Assembly: GCA_034370585.1 (NCBI GenBank)
Contig: CP139754.1
Span: forward strand, 15,208,001 to 15,272,000
Length of the DNA: 64,000 nt
Reading direction: 5' to 3'
Source of the DNA: Fragaria x ananassa
Lineage: Eukaryota; Streptophyta; Magnoliopsida; Rosales; Rosaceae
Shown: positions 1 to 13,417 of the stretch, one piece after another
How the letters are laid out: every line of letters begins with the position of its first letter
Position numbering within the stretch: position 1 is the first letter of the stretch
Translations under genes and position numbers: made by a program
The notes under the pieces: generated by a model
Databases searched by the model: none
Told to the model about the DNA's origin: nothing
Seen by the model: the letters and a program-made list of their open reading frames with translations, nothing else

Positions 1-77
1 ACATGGTGACCTAAAAGTCTGTTTTTTTGTTTTTTTCCTGCAATTAAAGGTGAAGTGGTGAAGGAACAAATAATATA

Positions 78-88
78 TCCTCCTATAA
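78..88 (+). promoter_or_regulatory. Putative TATA box of the small gene at 374
   Basis: A CCTATAAAAACT-like TATA element lies about 290 bases before the ATG at 374, followed by a CT-rich leader (ATCTCTCTCTCG near 170). This is the usual look of a plant core promoter with a pyrimidine-rich 5' UTR. The transcription start is not known. Confidence 0.35.
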
Positions 89-373
89 AAACTGGGCCAC
101 CACCCCCAATCATAGTCAGACACAACTTTCACAAAAATAAGGAAATTAACCAGAGAAATTGAGAACCTTCATCTCTCTCTCGCGCTTTTGAATAGTCACT
201 TCAACGCTATCTCCCCGTAGACCAAAATCTACCAAGAACAGTTCAAAGATCAACAGTGAGTCCTGTGGTTGGTGATTGCGTGGGGTTTGAGTTCACCTAC
301 TTATTGGGTTTGCTCGATCATATCTAACCGTGGTCTCTAGCTAGGTTGCGTTGTTGTTCATCATCAAATTCAA

Positions 374-574
374 ATGCTTCAGCTGATATTCGCGGTGGCT
401 TTCTCGGCGGTGCCTCTGACGCTTTACGTGCCGCCGGTCCGAAGCCTGACCTTGTTCGTCGAGACCATCGAAGACGTCGTCCGGCAAACTGTGAATTTCA
501 CGGTCAGTGTTTACCCTCGTGTTCGCTTCGCCTGGTCTCGTTTCTTCAACACCCTCCTCTTCTTTTCCAGGTAG
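374..574 (+). CDS. Small hydrophobic plant protein, 66 aa
   Basis: This open frame encodes 66 residues starting MLQLIFAVAFSAVPLTLYVP. A hydrophobic N-terminal segment (residues 3-20) is followed by an amphipathic stretch with an FVET motif and a basic-aromatic C-terminus (RFAWSR). The composition and the N-terminus resemble a family of short, uncharacterised, probably membrane-associated plant proteins that I recall but cannot name. The upstream TATA box and CT-rich leader support a real transcript. The stop overlaps a CAG/GTAGAC sequence that could be a splice donor, so a longer spliced C-terminus is possible. Function is unknown. Confidence 0.5.
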   Translation: MLQLIFAVAFSAVPLTLYVPPVRSLTLFVETIEDVVRQTVNFTVSVYPRVRFAWSRFFNTLLFFSR

Positions 575-1598
575 ACACACACTTCCATTTCCGCCGGATC
601 TCTTGTTCATTAATTTCCTTTTTCCTTCTTCTTCTTCTGTATAACTATTTCATTGAGGCCAGCAGGTTTGTAATTTACTTGGAGTTGTTCTCTTGTTGTT
701 GTTCATGAAATCATGATGATCGGGTTTGGGGATTAGATTATTGGATTTAATATATCTTCCAGATTTTGTTGTCTCGAATTATTGAGCTGTAACATATTGT
801 TTACAGAAATTAACCCATATTCGATCAATAATATAGCATACGAAGTTACCAACTGGGTTCCTCTAAGGTAGCGCAAATTCTCTTGCTCTTATCATTTCAA
901 AACATTTCACCTTGATTTAAAGCGTTTAACTAATCAAGATCATTATTAATTTTGTTTAATGTTAATGAAAAAGAAAAATTATCTTATTTCTGATTTTCTT
1001 CATTTATGGATGACAAAGTAAATAACAGCAATGTTCGTTCTCAAAAAGAAAAAAAGAAAAAAAAAAGTAATAACAGCGCGCGATGTTCGCTTACAAAACG
1101 TTCTCTTTTTGGTATATATATTGTAACTCAAGAGACACATATAAGTAGAAGTATATGCATCTTCAATAAGACAATAATTGCACAAGCCTTTGTCTCATTG
1201 TCTGTTAGCATAGTGTGAGATCAAATGGACAAGCAGACCGAAAGCAAGAGGTGATGTTACCCCCTCTGGATCCGCCCCTCAGTAACATGTGATCTTAGCA
1301 TATAGTCTAACTACGCAAGTATGCAAATCTTTTTCTAGCTCCGGGAAGTTCTGATTAATGTCCATAATTATGGTATGTCCAATGCCACAATTTTTACAAA
1401 CTAAGGTATTTTCGCCCAAACATCACATTTTGTGAATGAAATTTTTTAATAATGAGAAGGTAAAATGTACATTGTCATATGAAATTCACCAAAAGAAAAG
1501 GAATAGAATGTCGCATTGCTTAGAACCACATTACTAAAACAAGATAGTGCACCGAGGGGGACCAAGAGTGTAACCTCGTACACTCATACACCAATTTT
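575..1598. other. Non-coding stretch after the small gene
   Basis: AT-rich sequence with poly-purine runs (AAAAAGAAAAAAAG near 1040). No open frame with protein-like composition was found. The first part is probably 3' UTR or intron of the small gene. Confidence 0.4.
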
Positions 1599-2425
1599 CT
1601 ATAAAAACATCTTGAATAATATCAAGAGTTCATCTACCCAAAACTCGTCCATAGATGACATACTAGCAAGGTGTGCAAGCTTACGTACGAGAGCGTTTGC
1701 TTCACAATAGACATGTCTAAGTAAATTGAAATTGAAAGCTTGCATATGGTACCTGCAATCATTCAAGATTACTCCAATCTCAGACAAGTCCTCTGCATCA
1801 TTGGTTGGGGATAAAATCACCATGCGGTCACTTTCAAGCTCAATTTCTTACCACTGTTGGTGAATATATACCAATGAGTGGCAGCACGAACGGCCTCAAC
1901 CTCCACATGAAGCGCAGATTGTGCATTAGGCATGTGCCTGTGTAAGGCAGCAACACACACCGGCCTGTTGCATCCCTAACGACAACATTGATCCCACCTT
2001 TTCCTCAATCTTGCAACCATGTATCATCGACTTTCACTTTGAGCCTTCCACTTGGGGACACTGCCAATTTGTTTTTGGTCTCACAATGTGTTTAGTTGGG
2101 GAAGGGTGGAGAGCGTGATAGTCTTCTAGTAGCTTCCAACCACATACGGTACCATATGGAATGAAGTATAGTCACCCCATTCCGCACCAAACTGTTCCTC
2201 TCATTCCAGACTACCCACAAGGACAACATAAATATCTCCAATTGCTAACCATCAAGTTTATCCATCATCATAGCCACCCAACTCAAGAGATCAATAGCCG
2301 GAAAAGATGTGTTGTTTAGCTGAATAGGGCTATGACGCCAAAAACACCTTAGAACCAGGAAATCCCCAAATAAATGAAGCACAGTTTCTACCTCAGTATG
2401 ACAAAGAACACAATCAATCTCTATA
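1599..2425 (-). pseudogene. Degenerate LINE-type non-LTR retrotransposon 3' end (zf-RVT plus RNase H-like)
   Basis: Read on the minus strand, the higher end encodes a reverse-transcriptase zinc-binding (zf-RVT) signature: CVLCHTEVETVLHLF, then CFWRHSPIQL. The lower end (1599-1823) encodes an RNase H-like tail with ILNDCRYHMQAF and HVYCEANALVRKLAHLA, matching the 'DC..LL....HV.REAN..AH.LA' pattern of plant LINE RNase H domains. The segment between them carries the middle of the RNase H fold (HMPNAQSALHVEVEAVRAA can be read) but needs frame changes. The element is therefore a 5'-truncated, frameshifted fossil. The higher end is interrupted by the MITE-like element beginning at 2426. Confidence 0.7.
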
Positions 2426-3181
2426 AGAGCAACTCCAGCCATACTGTTAAATAACCGTGGAGCTCGAACGGTTATATTTAACATAAACATTCACTCCAAT
2501 GAACCAGCCAAATCCTACATGGATTTAACAATCTCCTTCTCTATGTCAAACTTGACCGTGCTCTCAAAATTGTCAAATTGCTTTATTTGATTGTTTAATA
2601 CCTCAATGCTCTCTGTTCTTCTCTCTCTTTCCTTCTGCTACTCTCTCTTCCTACCTAGATCTATTCTGGGCATTTGTTAACATTTTGTTGGGATGAGTGG
2701 GAAGACTAGGATTGGGCAGGATTCAAATTGTGATAAAGATTTTAGGAAGATTTGGGTTTTTAAAGAGTGTGAATGCGATTTGGGTTTCTAAATCTTGTAA
2801 TGAATCAAGAGCAGGAGGCTAGGGAGGAAAGAAGAAATAAGAAGATTAAGATGTGTAGGGAATCAAGAGCCAAAGGGAGGAAAGAAGTAGAAGATGACGT
2901 TCTGCGTGTTTATTTTTCTTTGGATTGCTAGATCTGTTTTAAGATGGGTATGTACATGATCTGGTTGTAGTCTCCTCAGAAGTAGAAGCAAAGAATGAGA
3001 ATAAGAGACAGATAGAGAGAGATATAGCAAGATATAAAACAGTAAGAAAATTTTGAAAAAAAAAAGTAAAATATTATTGCTATTTGACATTTCTATCGAT
3101 TTTGTATAAATTTAACACTGACACGTCAATTGTCAAATTTCAATTTGACAAAAAATTTAACATTATCATTAGAGATGTTCT
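2426..3181. mobile_element. MITE-like non-autonomous DNA element inside the LINE fragment
   Basis: About 756 bases bounded by imperfect inverted ends: AGAGCAACTCCAGCC at the left, and the complement of AGAACATCTCTAATGA at the right. These 'gagcaactccaa' termini are common in plant MITE-like elements. The interior is AT-rich and non-coding. It lies directly beside the zf-RVT remnant, so it probably inserted into the LINE. I could not define a clean target-site duplication, and the superfamily is uncertain. Confidence 0.45.
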
Positions 3182-4083
3182 AAGACTTTTTACGTGCACC
3201 TTGCTATACTATCCCTTTTGTGGGTAAAACAATCAAATTGTGAAATACTAGTATATATTTCTTAAATAGATAGTTCTAGCATTACATATTAGTTATTATA
3301 GATCAACTCTTTAGAGGGGGGGGTGGCTGAAGCATATGCAAATATATTTTTGGATGCTTAGCATTTGGACATTCATTTTTTTATTATTATGTTTTATGTT
3401 TTATTTTTTATGAGAAGACAATGATATATACTTAGAAAGATCATACGATGTGACACTCTTTATAGAATTACGAAAGACTTTCAAGTTTGAGTAAATAAAA
3501 AGCTCTCTCGACAGTTCTATTCGTGTTCAGTGTATCTAAGTACAAAACCGTAAAAAATGCATTGAATGGATACCCGGGAATTAAGAAGGAATGCCGCTTT
3601 TAGAAGTGAAATACTATGGGGAGATACCGTCTGTGATCCAAGGATCTCCGATCAGACACCGTATCCAAGCTTTGTGGCAAGTTTGCACTCTTTGGACTTT
3701 TAAAATTTAGTGAACTGAAACATCTTAGTAGCTAAAAGAAGTTTTGTGATGTGTGCCTCCCGTGTCAATCCAACCCTTCACACATTATCCCCACACTTAT
3801 GGGGGTTTCACAAACAAAAGTTACTCACGCATGAGTCTCACGTACACGTTATGACTAACCGATCGCTTCTATGTGTCATGGTTGTCTCCCAAGACACTCA
3901 CCCAACTGATAGGCTTCCTTATCATCTTGGCGTGTGCCAACTGTTGGAACTTGTGTGGTATTAATCCCACATTGAAGAAACATTAAATGTCTGAGTCTTT
4001 ATATGGAAACACTCATGTGACTCATTAAATGGATGATAGGTCTAATATGGGCTTGATGAGTTTTCTATTGGGTTTTTCAATAG

Positions 4084-4137
<54 letters not shown>

Positions 4138-5452
4138 AAAGTCAAAGATTGGGCCTTGGGGCTCTGTTGATTAAATCCGAATTTAATTTTTGCAGTTGTG
4201 TCTGTTCGAACAGTTATACCTGTTCGAATTGACTTTTATATAAGGACGACTTCTGTCATTGTTTTGATCATCGAATTATTCTTCTTCTTCCTCCCCAAAC
4301 ACTATTTCTTCTGAAGCATAAAGTAAATTCGCCAGGGTCAAGTTTTTGTGCAAGAACTTGAATCAGATAGTTATATCCTCTAGATAGACGTCCAAATCTG
4401 CAGCACAAGCGGGGAAGAATTTCTGTCTTAGGTCACTGCAAGGCATGTCTCTATCTGATCAATCAAGTTAGTGTTATTCGTTTTTCATTGTAATATATCC
4501 GATTTCATTTTAATTTCGTTGTTATATATATATATTGTTTGAACATATATTAGATTGGTTATAACACCAACCCGTTGTTGACCAGAGTGCATTTTGCACC
4601 TTGTAGCAAGTGCCATGACAATACACCAAGGTTTAGTTGGCCTTTGACTTTACATGTCGGGTTATTCCTTAAGAGCTTGCACATCTTTGTTGCCTTGAGG
4701 GCTTGTCAGCGAGGTTCGTCACCATGGCTCACCTCTTGATCTTAACCCCCCACATGTCTGTCTTGCTAGCATACCTTGTCAGCATACTGCTTGAGTAGGC
4801 ATCACCTTCTCAATGCCGACCTTTGGTTTCCCTCCGTCTAGCATGGTGTCGCCCTTCTGTGCTTGTTGGCAGCACTTCACCTAGGGGCATGGTCAAACCC
4901 AAACCTATGCACGCGTTGTTTGCTTCGTGGCCAATGAGCACCACGCGCGAGATCCCAACATATATTTCTTTAGCCCACATGCTTTCCCATGCCGATGGCA
5001 TCAAGACCTACCACATATGAACCTCGTCATCAACATGGGACCGCAATATTGGTTTGCCGACAGATATTGTCCATGAGACTTCATGACTCATGGAGATGCA
5101 TGCTGCCCCTTCCTAACGACATACACCGGGCTCATGGATCCCAGGAAAGACTCGCTTAATGCCTCATGAAGGCCAACACCTAGGGTGGTGGAGAGTCTGA
5201 CACCAGGTACCTCTCTATAGAGCCTATCGTGCAACTTCTCACTTGACAAGAGGAAATATCAAAAAGCCGAGGAGGACCAACTCCTATAAATAATTCATGT
5301 GACATCATAAAATATACCATCAAGTGTTGAACTCTTTTCAACGTTCCAGACAACTTTCATGTTAAGACTTTTCCCAAATTCCAAGTCGAAGTACTTCGAA
5401 CTAGAAGTTCCACTTAATTACGACTTGCCACTTAACATCCTGTGTAATAACC
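3182..5452. other. Intergenic, no gene recognised
   Basis: No protein-like open frame with family resemblance was found. The segment 3960-4270 has the sound of plant LTR or MITE sequence (CCCACATTGAAGAAAC and a TATATAAGG box near 4237), but I could not find matching ends. The (AT)n tract is listed separately. Short open frames on both strands at 4810-5020 are mirror images of each other and look random. Confidence 0.35.
4086..4134. repeat. (AT)n microsatellite
   Basis: An uninterrupted AT dinucleotide run of about 24 units. It is read through by a short frame that becomes an isoleucine-tyrosine repeat, which is not a gene. Confidence 0.95.
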
Positions 5453-8203
5453 CGAGTTTTTGAAATAACCTTATTGTATTTATTTTAGGATCTCGAATTT
5501 TAAAGAAACATATATTTTGAAGGTTATGACACTTCAAGAATCACCTCCTCATGATTTTCTAACTCATGAGTTTACTTGGTTATTTTTAACTAACCAAATA
5601 ATAACAATACAATTTTCAGTATTCAGTTTTCTCTACATCCATAATTCATATATCCAGATGCTTATAAACACTTATAGATGCGATTTCAATTCATAAACCT
5701 TTTATTCAACTTAAGAAATTTTAGTCATCTTCAATGGAATTTTGGAATCAAATAACAAGCTTTTACATGCATTTTTCCAAGAACATGAAAGAAATGAAAT
5801 TATGGAAAATAAATATGTGATGAAAGCTACTTCTAGCAGCTGATCTCATTCTCTCTAGCACATAAAAGTCTGGCCTAAAAAGTCTTTGCTCATTCATTTG
5901 GAGCTCAACCACTTTCCTATTCACTAAGGGTAACTAGCTAGATAAGTTAGAAACTGACTTGAATAAAGTTAGAGCCTTATTTTGGTCTATAAAAGAACAC
6001 CCTTTCCAGCTCTTACTTCAACCTTCCGAGTCATATAGAAGTTTCAGTTAGAAACTCTCAGCAAAGAAAGAAATTTGTAGTTGAAATGAGTTAGCTTAAG
6101 TTCTCTTGTTCTATAAATTGTGAAGCTAAAAATTCGTATCTAAGCTTCTAATCATCTATTTATCACTTCAAGAAATATTCATGTAAGTATATGAAAACTC
6201 TCTTATAGTCTTTTGCCTTAGCTTTTGATCAACTTGAAGAACAAAGAATAAAATAGTATATAAACGTGGCTGCTGCATAATTCTAATTTTCGTACATGTA
6301 ACTTCTGTTTTAGCTTATTAAAGTTACACTACATTAATCTACATGAAAAATTCTTCAGTTTAGGCTTTTGAATCACTCAAAAATGTTAAGAAATGAAGAA
6401 GTTATTACTAAAAGAATATTTCTACCTTCTAAGTATTATTTCCAGAAACCGGCGAGTTCATGCATTTTCCGGCCACCGGAAATTATAAAATTCTGATTTT
6501 ATCCTTGTTTTATTAAATCAACTGTTTAATATTGATATCTAACTAATCTTATATCTTAATCTTCTCTCATAAATGAGTTCTAAAATCTTAAATGGTTAAT
6601 TTTTATAACTTTTCCGGTGAACCTGCCGGAAAACTCATAATATGTTCATAACTTCAAATGATCATATCTCACTTATTTCTTATCCGTTTTCAATGATCTT
6701 TATATCAAAATGAAGCTTATAACCTGAACTTTAAATCTTGAGAATATCAAGAATAATAGTTGAAACTTACTGAACGTAATAATTTATGCAATTAAGATTA
6801 ATTAAATAGTAATCACTTTCTATATTTCTTTGGAATATCATCATTTATGGACTTGAACACTATGGACTTGTTCACAACCTTACCACTGAATTCCTTGTGA
6901 AAAACTCTTCACAGTGATATACTCATTATGTTAAATCGGACTTGAGATGAACAACTTCACACATTTTGAAGTTTAATGACTTTAACCGGAGAACCATGGA
7001 CATGGTTGATTAACTCCCATGAAATTGAACTTAAAGGACTGAAACTACTATTAATAATAATATGGTTTATTCAGTCAATAATATGGTTTATTTAAAGTCA
7101 GCAAAATTACTTTTTTATTGCTTGTGTTTTATCATTACTTCCATTTTATTATGAATTCGATTATTTGCTTGTAAGCTTAAATTATTAATTGTTTGCTACA
7201 TGAGTTTTCCCTTTTTGTGTATCATGTTTATGCTACATATGCATTCATTATGAAATATTTTTAAGTGTTTGTATATATGTGTATTTATGTATTTGTGTAC
7301 ATATACATATGTTACGATCTATAACTCATAAAGATTGTATTTGTGAATTTGATTATGTTTGAGAAGTTATGGAGCCGGGTGAATGGTACTACCCTCGTGC
7401 TCAAGTGAATTACTGGTAAAGTGTTTTATGTGGAAGTTAGTTGTGGACCCTAGTCCCTTCAGATAGTGCACTATTATATTCATTGGGATGGAAGTGCCAA
7501 ACCTTGAGTATACATACTTTAGCAAGTGGCCTTAGTATGCTGCGGCTTACCCGTGCTTTGGTATAATAGACCTATCACGTGGATTTTTGGATTTGTTACC
7601 AGTTACTTTGAAATATTCACTGAGAAAATAAGTATATTATTTTGATTGAACAGTTTGCGAAATTATTAATACATTATGAAAAGATGATCGAGTATACACC
7701 GTTTTGATTTTATCTATTAATGCTGCATTTAATGATTTAGTGAAGTATTATATGATATTGGTATTTAAAGTAGATTATACCCAATGTGCATTAATAATGG
7801 ACTGTCTTATCAGTTTTACTTCGTTATTCAATTTGCATCATTTTGTAAGACAGATTAATATAAGATTGTGGTTTATACTAACTGAGTTAGTGTAACTCAT
7901 GATGCTACACATTTATGTTTTTCAGGTAACGAGTATATTCTTAGGGTCGGGGTGAACCGATGTAAACTAAACAAAGAATGTTTTCAATTTCTACTTTTAT
8001 TTTATCACAATAAATCTTTATTTGTGTTTACAAAATTTATCGATAAGCTCAGTCGATGTAAAAGAATCTTTGTTATATCAATCGAAAGTTTTACTCAGAA
8101 CTATTCTCTTACTTTCAAGTTTTATTATTGTTTTATGACTCACGTCACAAGTTCACGAGCCATATTTTAGTATAATATTGGCCTTGAATTTGGGGGCGTG
8201 ACA
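5453..8203 (+). mobile_element. Ty3/gypsy-type LTR, 2.75 kb, probably a 5' LTR
   Basis: The sequence begins TGTAATAACCCGAG and ends GGGGGCGTGACA, giving TG...CA termini with partial inverted symmetry (TGTAATAACCC / GGGCGTGACA). A primer-binding site follows three bases after the end. The length, the GCCGG-rich patch near 6450-6480 and the 'gagccgggtgaatggtactaccctcg' type sequence near 7370 are reminiscent of the long LTRs of Tekay/Del chromoviruses (from memory). No gypsy gag-pol follows: the sequence beyond about 8.3 kb is Copia debris. The element is therefore a truncated remnant. No matching 3' LTR was found in the window. Confidence 0.6.
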
Positions 8204-8206
8204 TAT

Positions 8207-8218
8207 TGGTATCAGAGC
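8207..8218 (+). other. Primer-binding site complementary to initiator tRNA-Met
   Basis: TGGTATCAGAGC is the standard initiator-tRNA-Met primer-binding site of plant LTR retrotransposons. It lies just inside the 3' end of the LTR at 5453-8203 and supports both the LTR boundary and the plus-strand orientation. Confidence 0.8.
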
Positions 8219-9550
8219 TAAAAGCTCCTTTCAAATTTTTTTGTTTTCTTTAAAAGAAAAAAAAAACTAAGTAAATGAACGGGGTGGATTATATATGTAT
8301 GCATATACATGACTAGCAATATTGTGTGTCTCTAATCTCTAAATTGGAATTATCTTTTCATATGATAAATATACCAAGTTAGAAAATGACATGGTGATTT
8401 GTTTGGGATTTTCATGTTTGAAACGAGCGCATGTTTGATCAATTTGCGGCTTTTCCAGATTGTGTGTGATCAATCCATAGGACAAACCATTAAAAAACAT
8501 CATTTTGACCTTTATCGAGTCTCATAACTGCTTGGTTTTGTATGTAAGAGCAACGTAACACTCTGCTCATTTGAGTTTTGACGTACTCGATGCCTAAAAA
8601 TGAATCTTCGCTAGGTATTTGTGGAACCTTTCATTCGAAAGGATTAAACCACATATTTTGACCCTCAGGCTAACAAAAGCCTAGATGTCGAGATTTAAAG
8701 TCTCTCGTGCTCAAGTCTTTGACGCGCTACATCGACAAAAGCCTTTAATGACAATCTGTGCAAAAAGTAATGACCACAAAGTATTGTGGAATGCACTCAT
8801 GGAGTGTTTCTTGAAATGTTCATATAACTCTACTCGTTGAGTTATTAGTCAAGTGGATTGCTTACCACCTTATTTGACTACACATTGTCGATGATATTTT
8901 GTGGCATCATGATCCATAATCTTTAGCATATTCGATCATCATCAAGTTCTCTAGGTCCTCCAAGTTGGTATATGTTTCAGTGTACTCTCTTGGAATTACC
9001 GACGAGGCTTGATTTTAATCATACAATTGCAAACGGGAATTGCATATACGCTAATAAGATAAACGTATTGACCAACGCACATAAGATTGTTTTCTAGTGT
9101 GGGAAAAACAATATGGGTCACGACAACGGCAGAAAAAGCCGCACCGATGTCTAGAAAAGATTGGGAGGTTCTGCCAGCCCTAATGGCGACACTCCCGGTC
9201 CAGACACCAATTTATCAAAATTACTCACGTCCGCTCATGACAATGCAATCGTTGTAGATCTACGGATCACTAGTTCAAGATTGTCAAGCTCTCGCTCAAA
9301 TTATGAATGCATACAAAAATGTACGAAAAATCAAAATGAGGACAAGAACGTCATCATGATCACAGATTTCAAATATTCGGATCCAGCTCTAGCTACCCCT
9401 AATTTTGACATTATCGGCCAGACATTGATTTTCTTTCCAAGCTATATGTAATAAGGCGTCGTATCGACGTCCTTCATTCATTCGAGATCTCGATATACTC
9501 ACATTAGCAATAATGAATGCTTTGAGAATTTTTTCGAAGTTATAAAACTA

Positions 9551-9767
9551 TTCTCCTCTTATGGTTCGTATTGATTTACAAATAAGATGTACATTTTTAC
9601 ATTGTCCTTAGAAGCATGGCTTATTTACAATCTACATGGTTAGATTGTGTCGTTTTGGTTCTCCTCTTATGGTTCGTATTGATTTACAAATAAGATGTAC
9701 ATTTTTACATCGTCCTTAGAAGCATGTCATATTTACAATCTACATGGTTAGATTGTATCGTTTTGGT
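9551..9767 (+). repeat. Tandem duplication, two units of about 108 bases
   Basis: The unit starting TTCTCCTCTTATGGTTCG at 9551 is repeated from 9659 with only a few differences (for example TTGTCC versus CGTCC, and GGCTTA versus GTCATA). It sits inside the decayed Copia interior and is specific to this copy. Confidence 0.9.
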
Positions 9768-12700
9768 CTCTTTCAAGTGAAGATGACGCACGACCTTGCA
9801 TCCTGAAAGAGGATCGCCAACGTGTTTCCAGTTAAGTCTTCTACTTTATAGCGGATTTTCCATCATCAATTGTTCAACTAGGCTCATCCAAGCTCAGTGT
9901 GATGTTGTAGAATTGTCCGAAATTAAGGAGATAGTGGTTTCAGGTGTGCCTCGCACTACCAACCCTCCACGGATATGCCTGGTCATACTGACTTGAAGTT
10001 ATCGAAAGCTTTTGATTTTGGATCCCCCTACGCTATTAAACCAATTTTCGAATTGCAAAAGTCGTTGAAGACTTATCAAAATCGGACAATCATCATCATG
10101 ATCGAATCCTCTAGGTCCTTTAAGTTAGTTTATGTTCATGTCAGGGAGCTTTTGTTAACTAGTCATGGAGTTTACGACCCTATAACTACAGAAAAGACTT
10201 GGTTTTGATCACACACACGTCACTTTTGGCTAAGGCAAAAGCCTACACGCCACCTGCAAGCTTCATAGCTTCGGACATGCCAATTTTGCGAAAACAGCAA
10301 TCTATCCCTTATGGACAGCCAACTTTGTTTGAGCTTTGTGAACAGCTCCAGACGAACCAGACAGTAAGCTTTATATCATTGGAAAGCTCTATGAATCTAG
10401 TTTTTAGAAATTTTTACGGTTCATTCATATATATTTTAACGAAAACGTTATGGCTGTTTTAGTGCGCAAAGTTCATTCTGCGCTGAAATTTTTATGCACT
10501 CTCGGGATTGCAGCTTTTTGTAGCTTCTTTCAATCCCTCTAAATGGTTTAAGTGAAACTATTTACTCTCCTATCTACTCTATTTTGTAGATCTGTCTCAT
10601 AGAGACATTGAGTGCTTCGCAGATAGTGGAACTATCCACAACATTCTAAGGAACCGGCAATTATCTTTGAATTTTGTGCCTTGTAAATCTTCTGTGACTA
10701 CAATGATTGAATCATACCAGTCATTCAGGGACGCGATTTAGCTCAAATCTTGATGCCTCATGGCACCATGATCAACATCAAGGCTACCCTCTATGCATTG
10801 AGAGGCAACTGAACCATGTTGAGCTTTAAAGACATTCATGTTAATGGTTTTCATTTGAAAACACATTGTGAGAATGAACAAGAGTTCTTTTGTGTATACC
10901 TTCTCATGAATGCGGACTAAAATACATCTTAGAGAAGTTTATGAGTCAATCTAGTGGACTATATGTCACTATGATTTGAATATCAAATCACATGTTGTCC
11001 CAAACATGATATTTGAGACACTGACTCATATAGGCTTTGGTTTGACCAAATCGGTCATCTTGGAAGAGACATAATAGTCTAAATTTTGAGAAATTCTCAT
11101 GGACATCCATTCTTCCGCTCAAAATGAAGACATTTGGGATCTAGCTTCTCTATGAAGCATGATAATGACGCCACAGTTGTAAATGGCGGCACCTTGGGGA
11201 CATTGACATCACCCGAACACGACTCCAACTTCCCGGAGGCTGTCCGGTCAATTACTCAAGCAATTAAGGTGCACCGGTCTTCCCTCGATGTCTCATTGGC
11301 CCCATGCAATGCTTATTGCTTGTTTTGAAATCCTATCTTTTAGCTAAATTAGGAGCGAGACCCTCCTACGCTAAATGACACAAAAGAGAATACTTCATTA
11401 TTACATCAAATTATGTAGATCGATACAACAAACTTGCGGACACCTTTTTATGCTTTATGGTGTTGGTTTAAGTGTTAACATAACGGTCACGTGTTACACC
11501 ATTATCTACTGCTTATGCTGCTTATACTTCTACGGGCTCACTACCCATTCTTTAAAGAAGTTTATTGGGATATAAGTTGAAGTGTCCTGTACCCCATGTT
11601 CACACGCAATACAGTCTCATCAAGGCTACGACCAAACAACTTTAGCTTGTCGCTCGAACATTATTGATGTGCACCAATCTTTCTATTTCGTTTTGGGGCT
11701 ATGCAATATTTGCATGCATCTTTACTATTCATCTATGACCCACCATCATTGAATATTGTTGTACTACAGCTCGTGACTGTGTACCAGGATTGACACGAAA
11801 GTGCAATCCTTGAGCTCAAACAGGATTGAAACGGATCTCCAATCTTTGAGCTCGGCTAGATGTTATTTCTAGGTGCCAAATCGCATTGCCACTGCGCATA
11901 ATGATGGGTCATTTAAGATGAATAAGTATTTAGGTTGGATATGAACCTCCACCTATAATCCGCCTATGTAGAAACCTTGTATGGCGATCTCAATCACCGC
12001 TAAGTTGCGGATTGTCACTTTGATGAGACAATATACCCGCCGTTAGGGGGAGATAAGAACACAAGTGTTCAAGTGGAACTAGAAATAATGAGTCTACAAG
12101 TATTACACTAGTATACATGAGGACGTGAGATATTGAGTTTACTATCGAACCACCCTTCGTTGATGAATATCAACTTAGTTGATTGACCTAATGGAAAGAT
12201 GTGATCCAGCATTAACAAAGAGATAGGTCCTTGGGCAGGTGATGCCGACACTGTAAGCTAAACCCTATCAACTATGTCTTTGTTAGATAGCCTAGTGAGA
12301 ACAAGAGCTTAGACTCACATTATGGCACAAGGTCTCTCACTAACACGCACTGTGATCGACTACGATGAGATATGCTCTCGTAATAGATGTCATTGCACTC
12401 CACTACTTTGTCAGTTTGGTAGTTTCTGAATAACTGAACATGCAGCTACGGGATCAGAGATATACATGAAAGTCTTAAACAAACTTCATTCATCTGAATC
12501 AAGTGGCTTCAGACCACAGGAGCACACGTTTGCTAAAGGTATAGAAACACACATGGACTCTACTTGATTTGGAAGAGATATGGTGAATTATGCATTTGCG
12601 TGTTCATTCCGGATTTACATGGACTCTTGATGGATCAAGAGAGGTCGATATGTATCAACATCAATAGTTAGAATGAAAAAGATCTTGGGAAGACACAGTC

Positions 12701-13417
12701 TCAAAAAGGCACTCGATGACTGTATTAATGATGATTTTCTATCAATTGGCTTAGGCGCTCTAACGAAAGTGAGGCTTAAATATACCCCATGATTAGTTAA
12801 AGTCTTTACTCTAAAAAGAGATCTGTTGTTTTGTCTAAATAAAGATGACAAATATGTGTTAAGAGATGGAATTTCCATCTTAGTACAATAAGACGCATCA
12901 ATGTACTCAACATAATAAGAAAGACTTGACATCTCATTTGTTATGAAAAGTTGTAAGCTTAGTGTAGCTATGCGCCTACGCAACGCCAATGTAATGGCAG
13001 TAGGCCAGTAGCTCTTTTTTCAATATTTAATGGTATGAAAGGTTAAGGCTTATTCTATCCCTACATAAGAAAGACACATCAAAAATGAAATCAGAATCTA
13101 CCAAGTTTCGTAGGCCAACTTCCATGGGACCTATAGGAAATCTCACTCACTGGAAAATGGTGAAATCAGTACCATTGGAAAGGTCTATGTATCTACTTTC
13201 CAGGGACATTAACCATTTGATCATACATATCATATTTAGTGAGTTATGACCATTTTCGTAAAGTATGACGGATCTTTCCGAGAATTTGATTTTGCCAAAA
13301 TAGCGGTGGCAGATCTAGGAATTAAATTTCGTCTAGGCTAATTTACACCCTTATATGCGAATTTTTTTTTTAAAAATATTGTTTCCATGTCAAAAAGATA
13401 TTTCAAGGAGAGTAATA

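Noticed and set aside
4029..4232. Open frame across the (AT)n tract
   Set aside because: It consists mostly of an Ile-Tyr repeat from the microsatellite and has no family resemblance.
8207..8218. Primer-binding site as start of the Copia at 8.7-15.1 kb
   Set aside because: Copia elements also use this tRNA, but the LTR before it is 2.75 kb and does not resemble the 207-bp LTR at 15115.
9161..9451. 96-codon frame inside the Copia debris
   Set aside because: No recognisable domain; it lies between decayed gag and integrase text and is probably chance.
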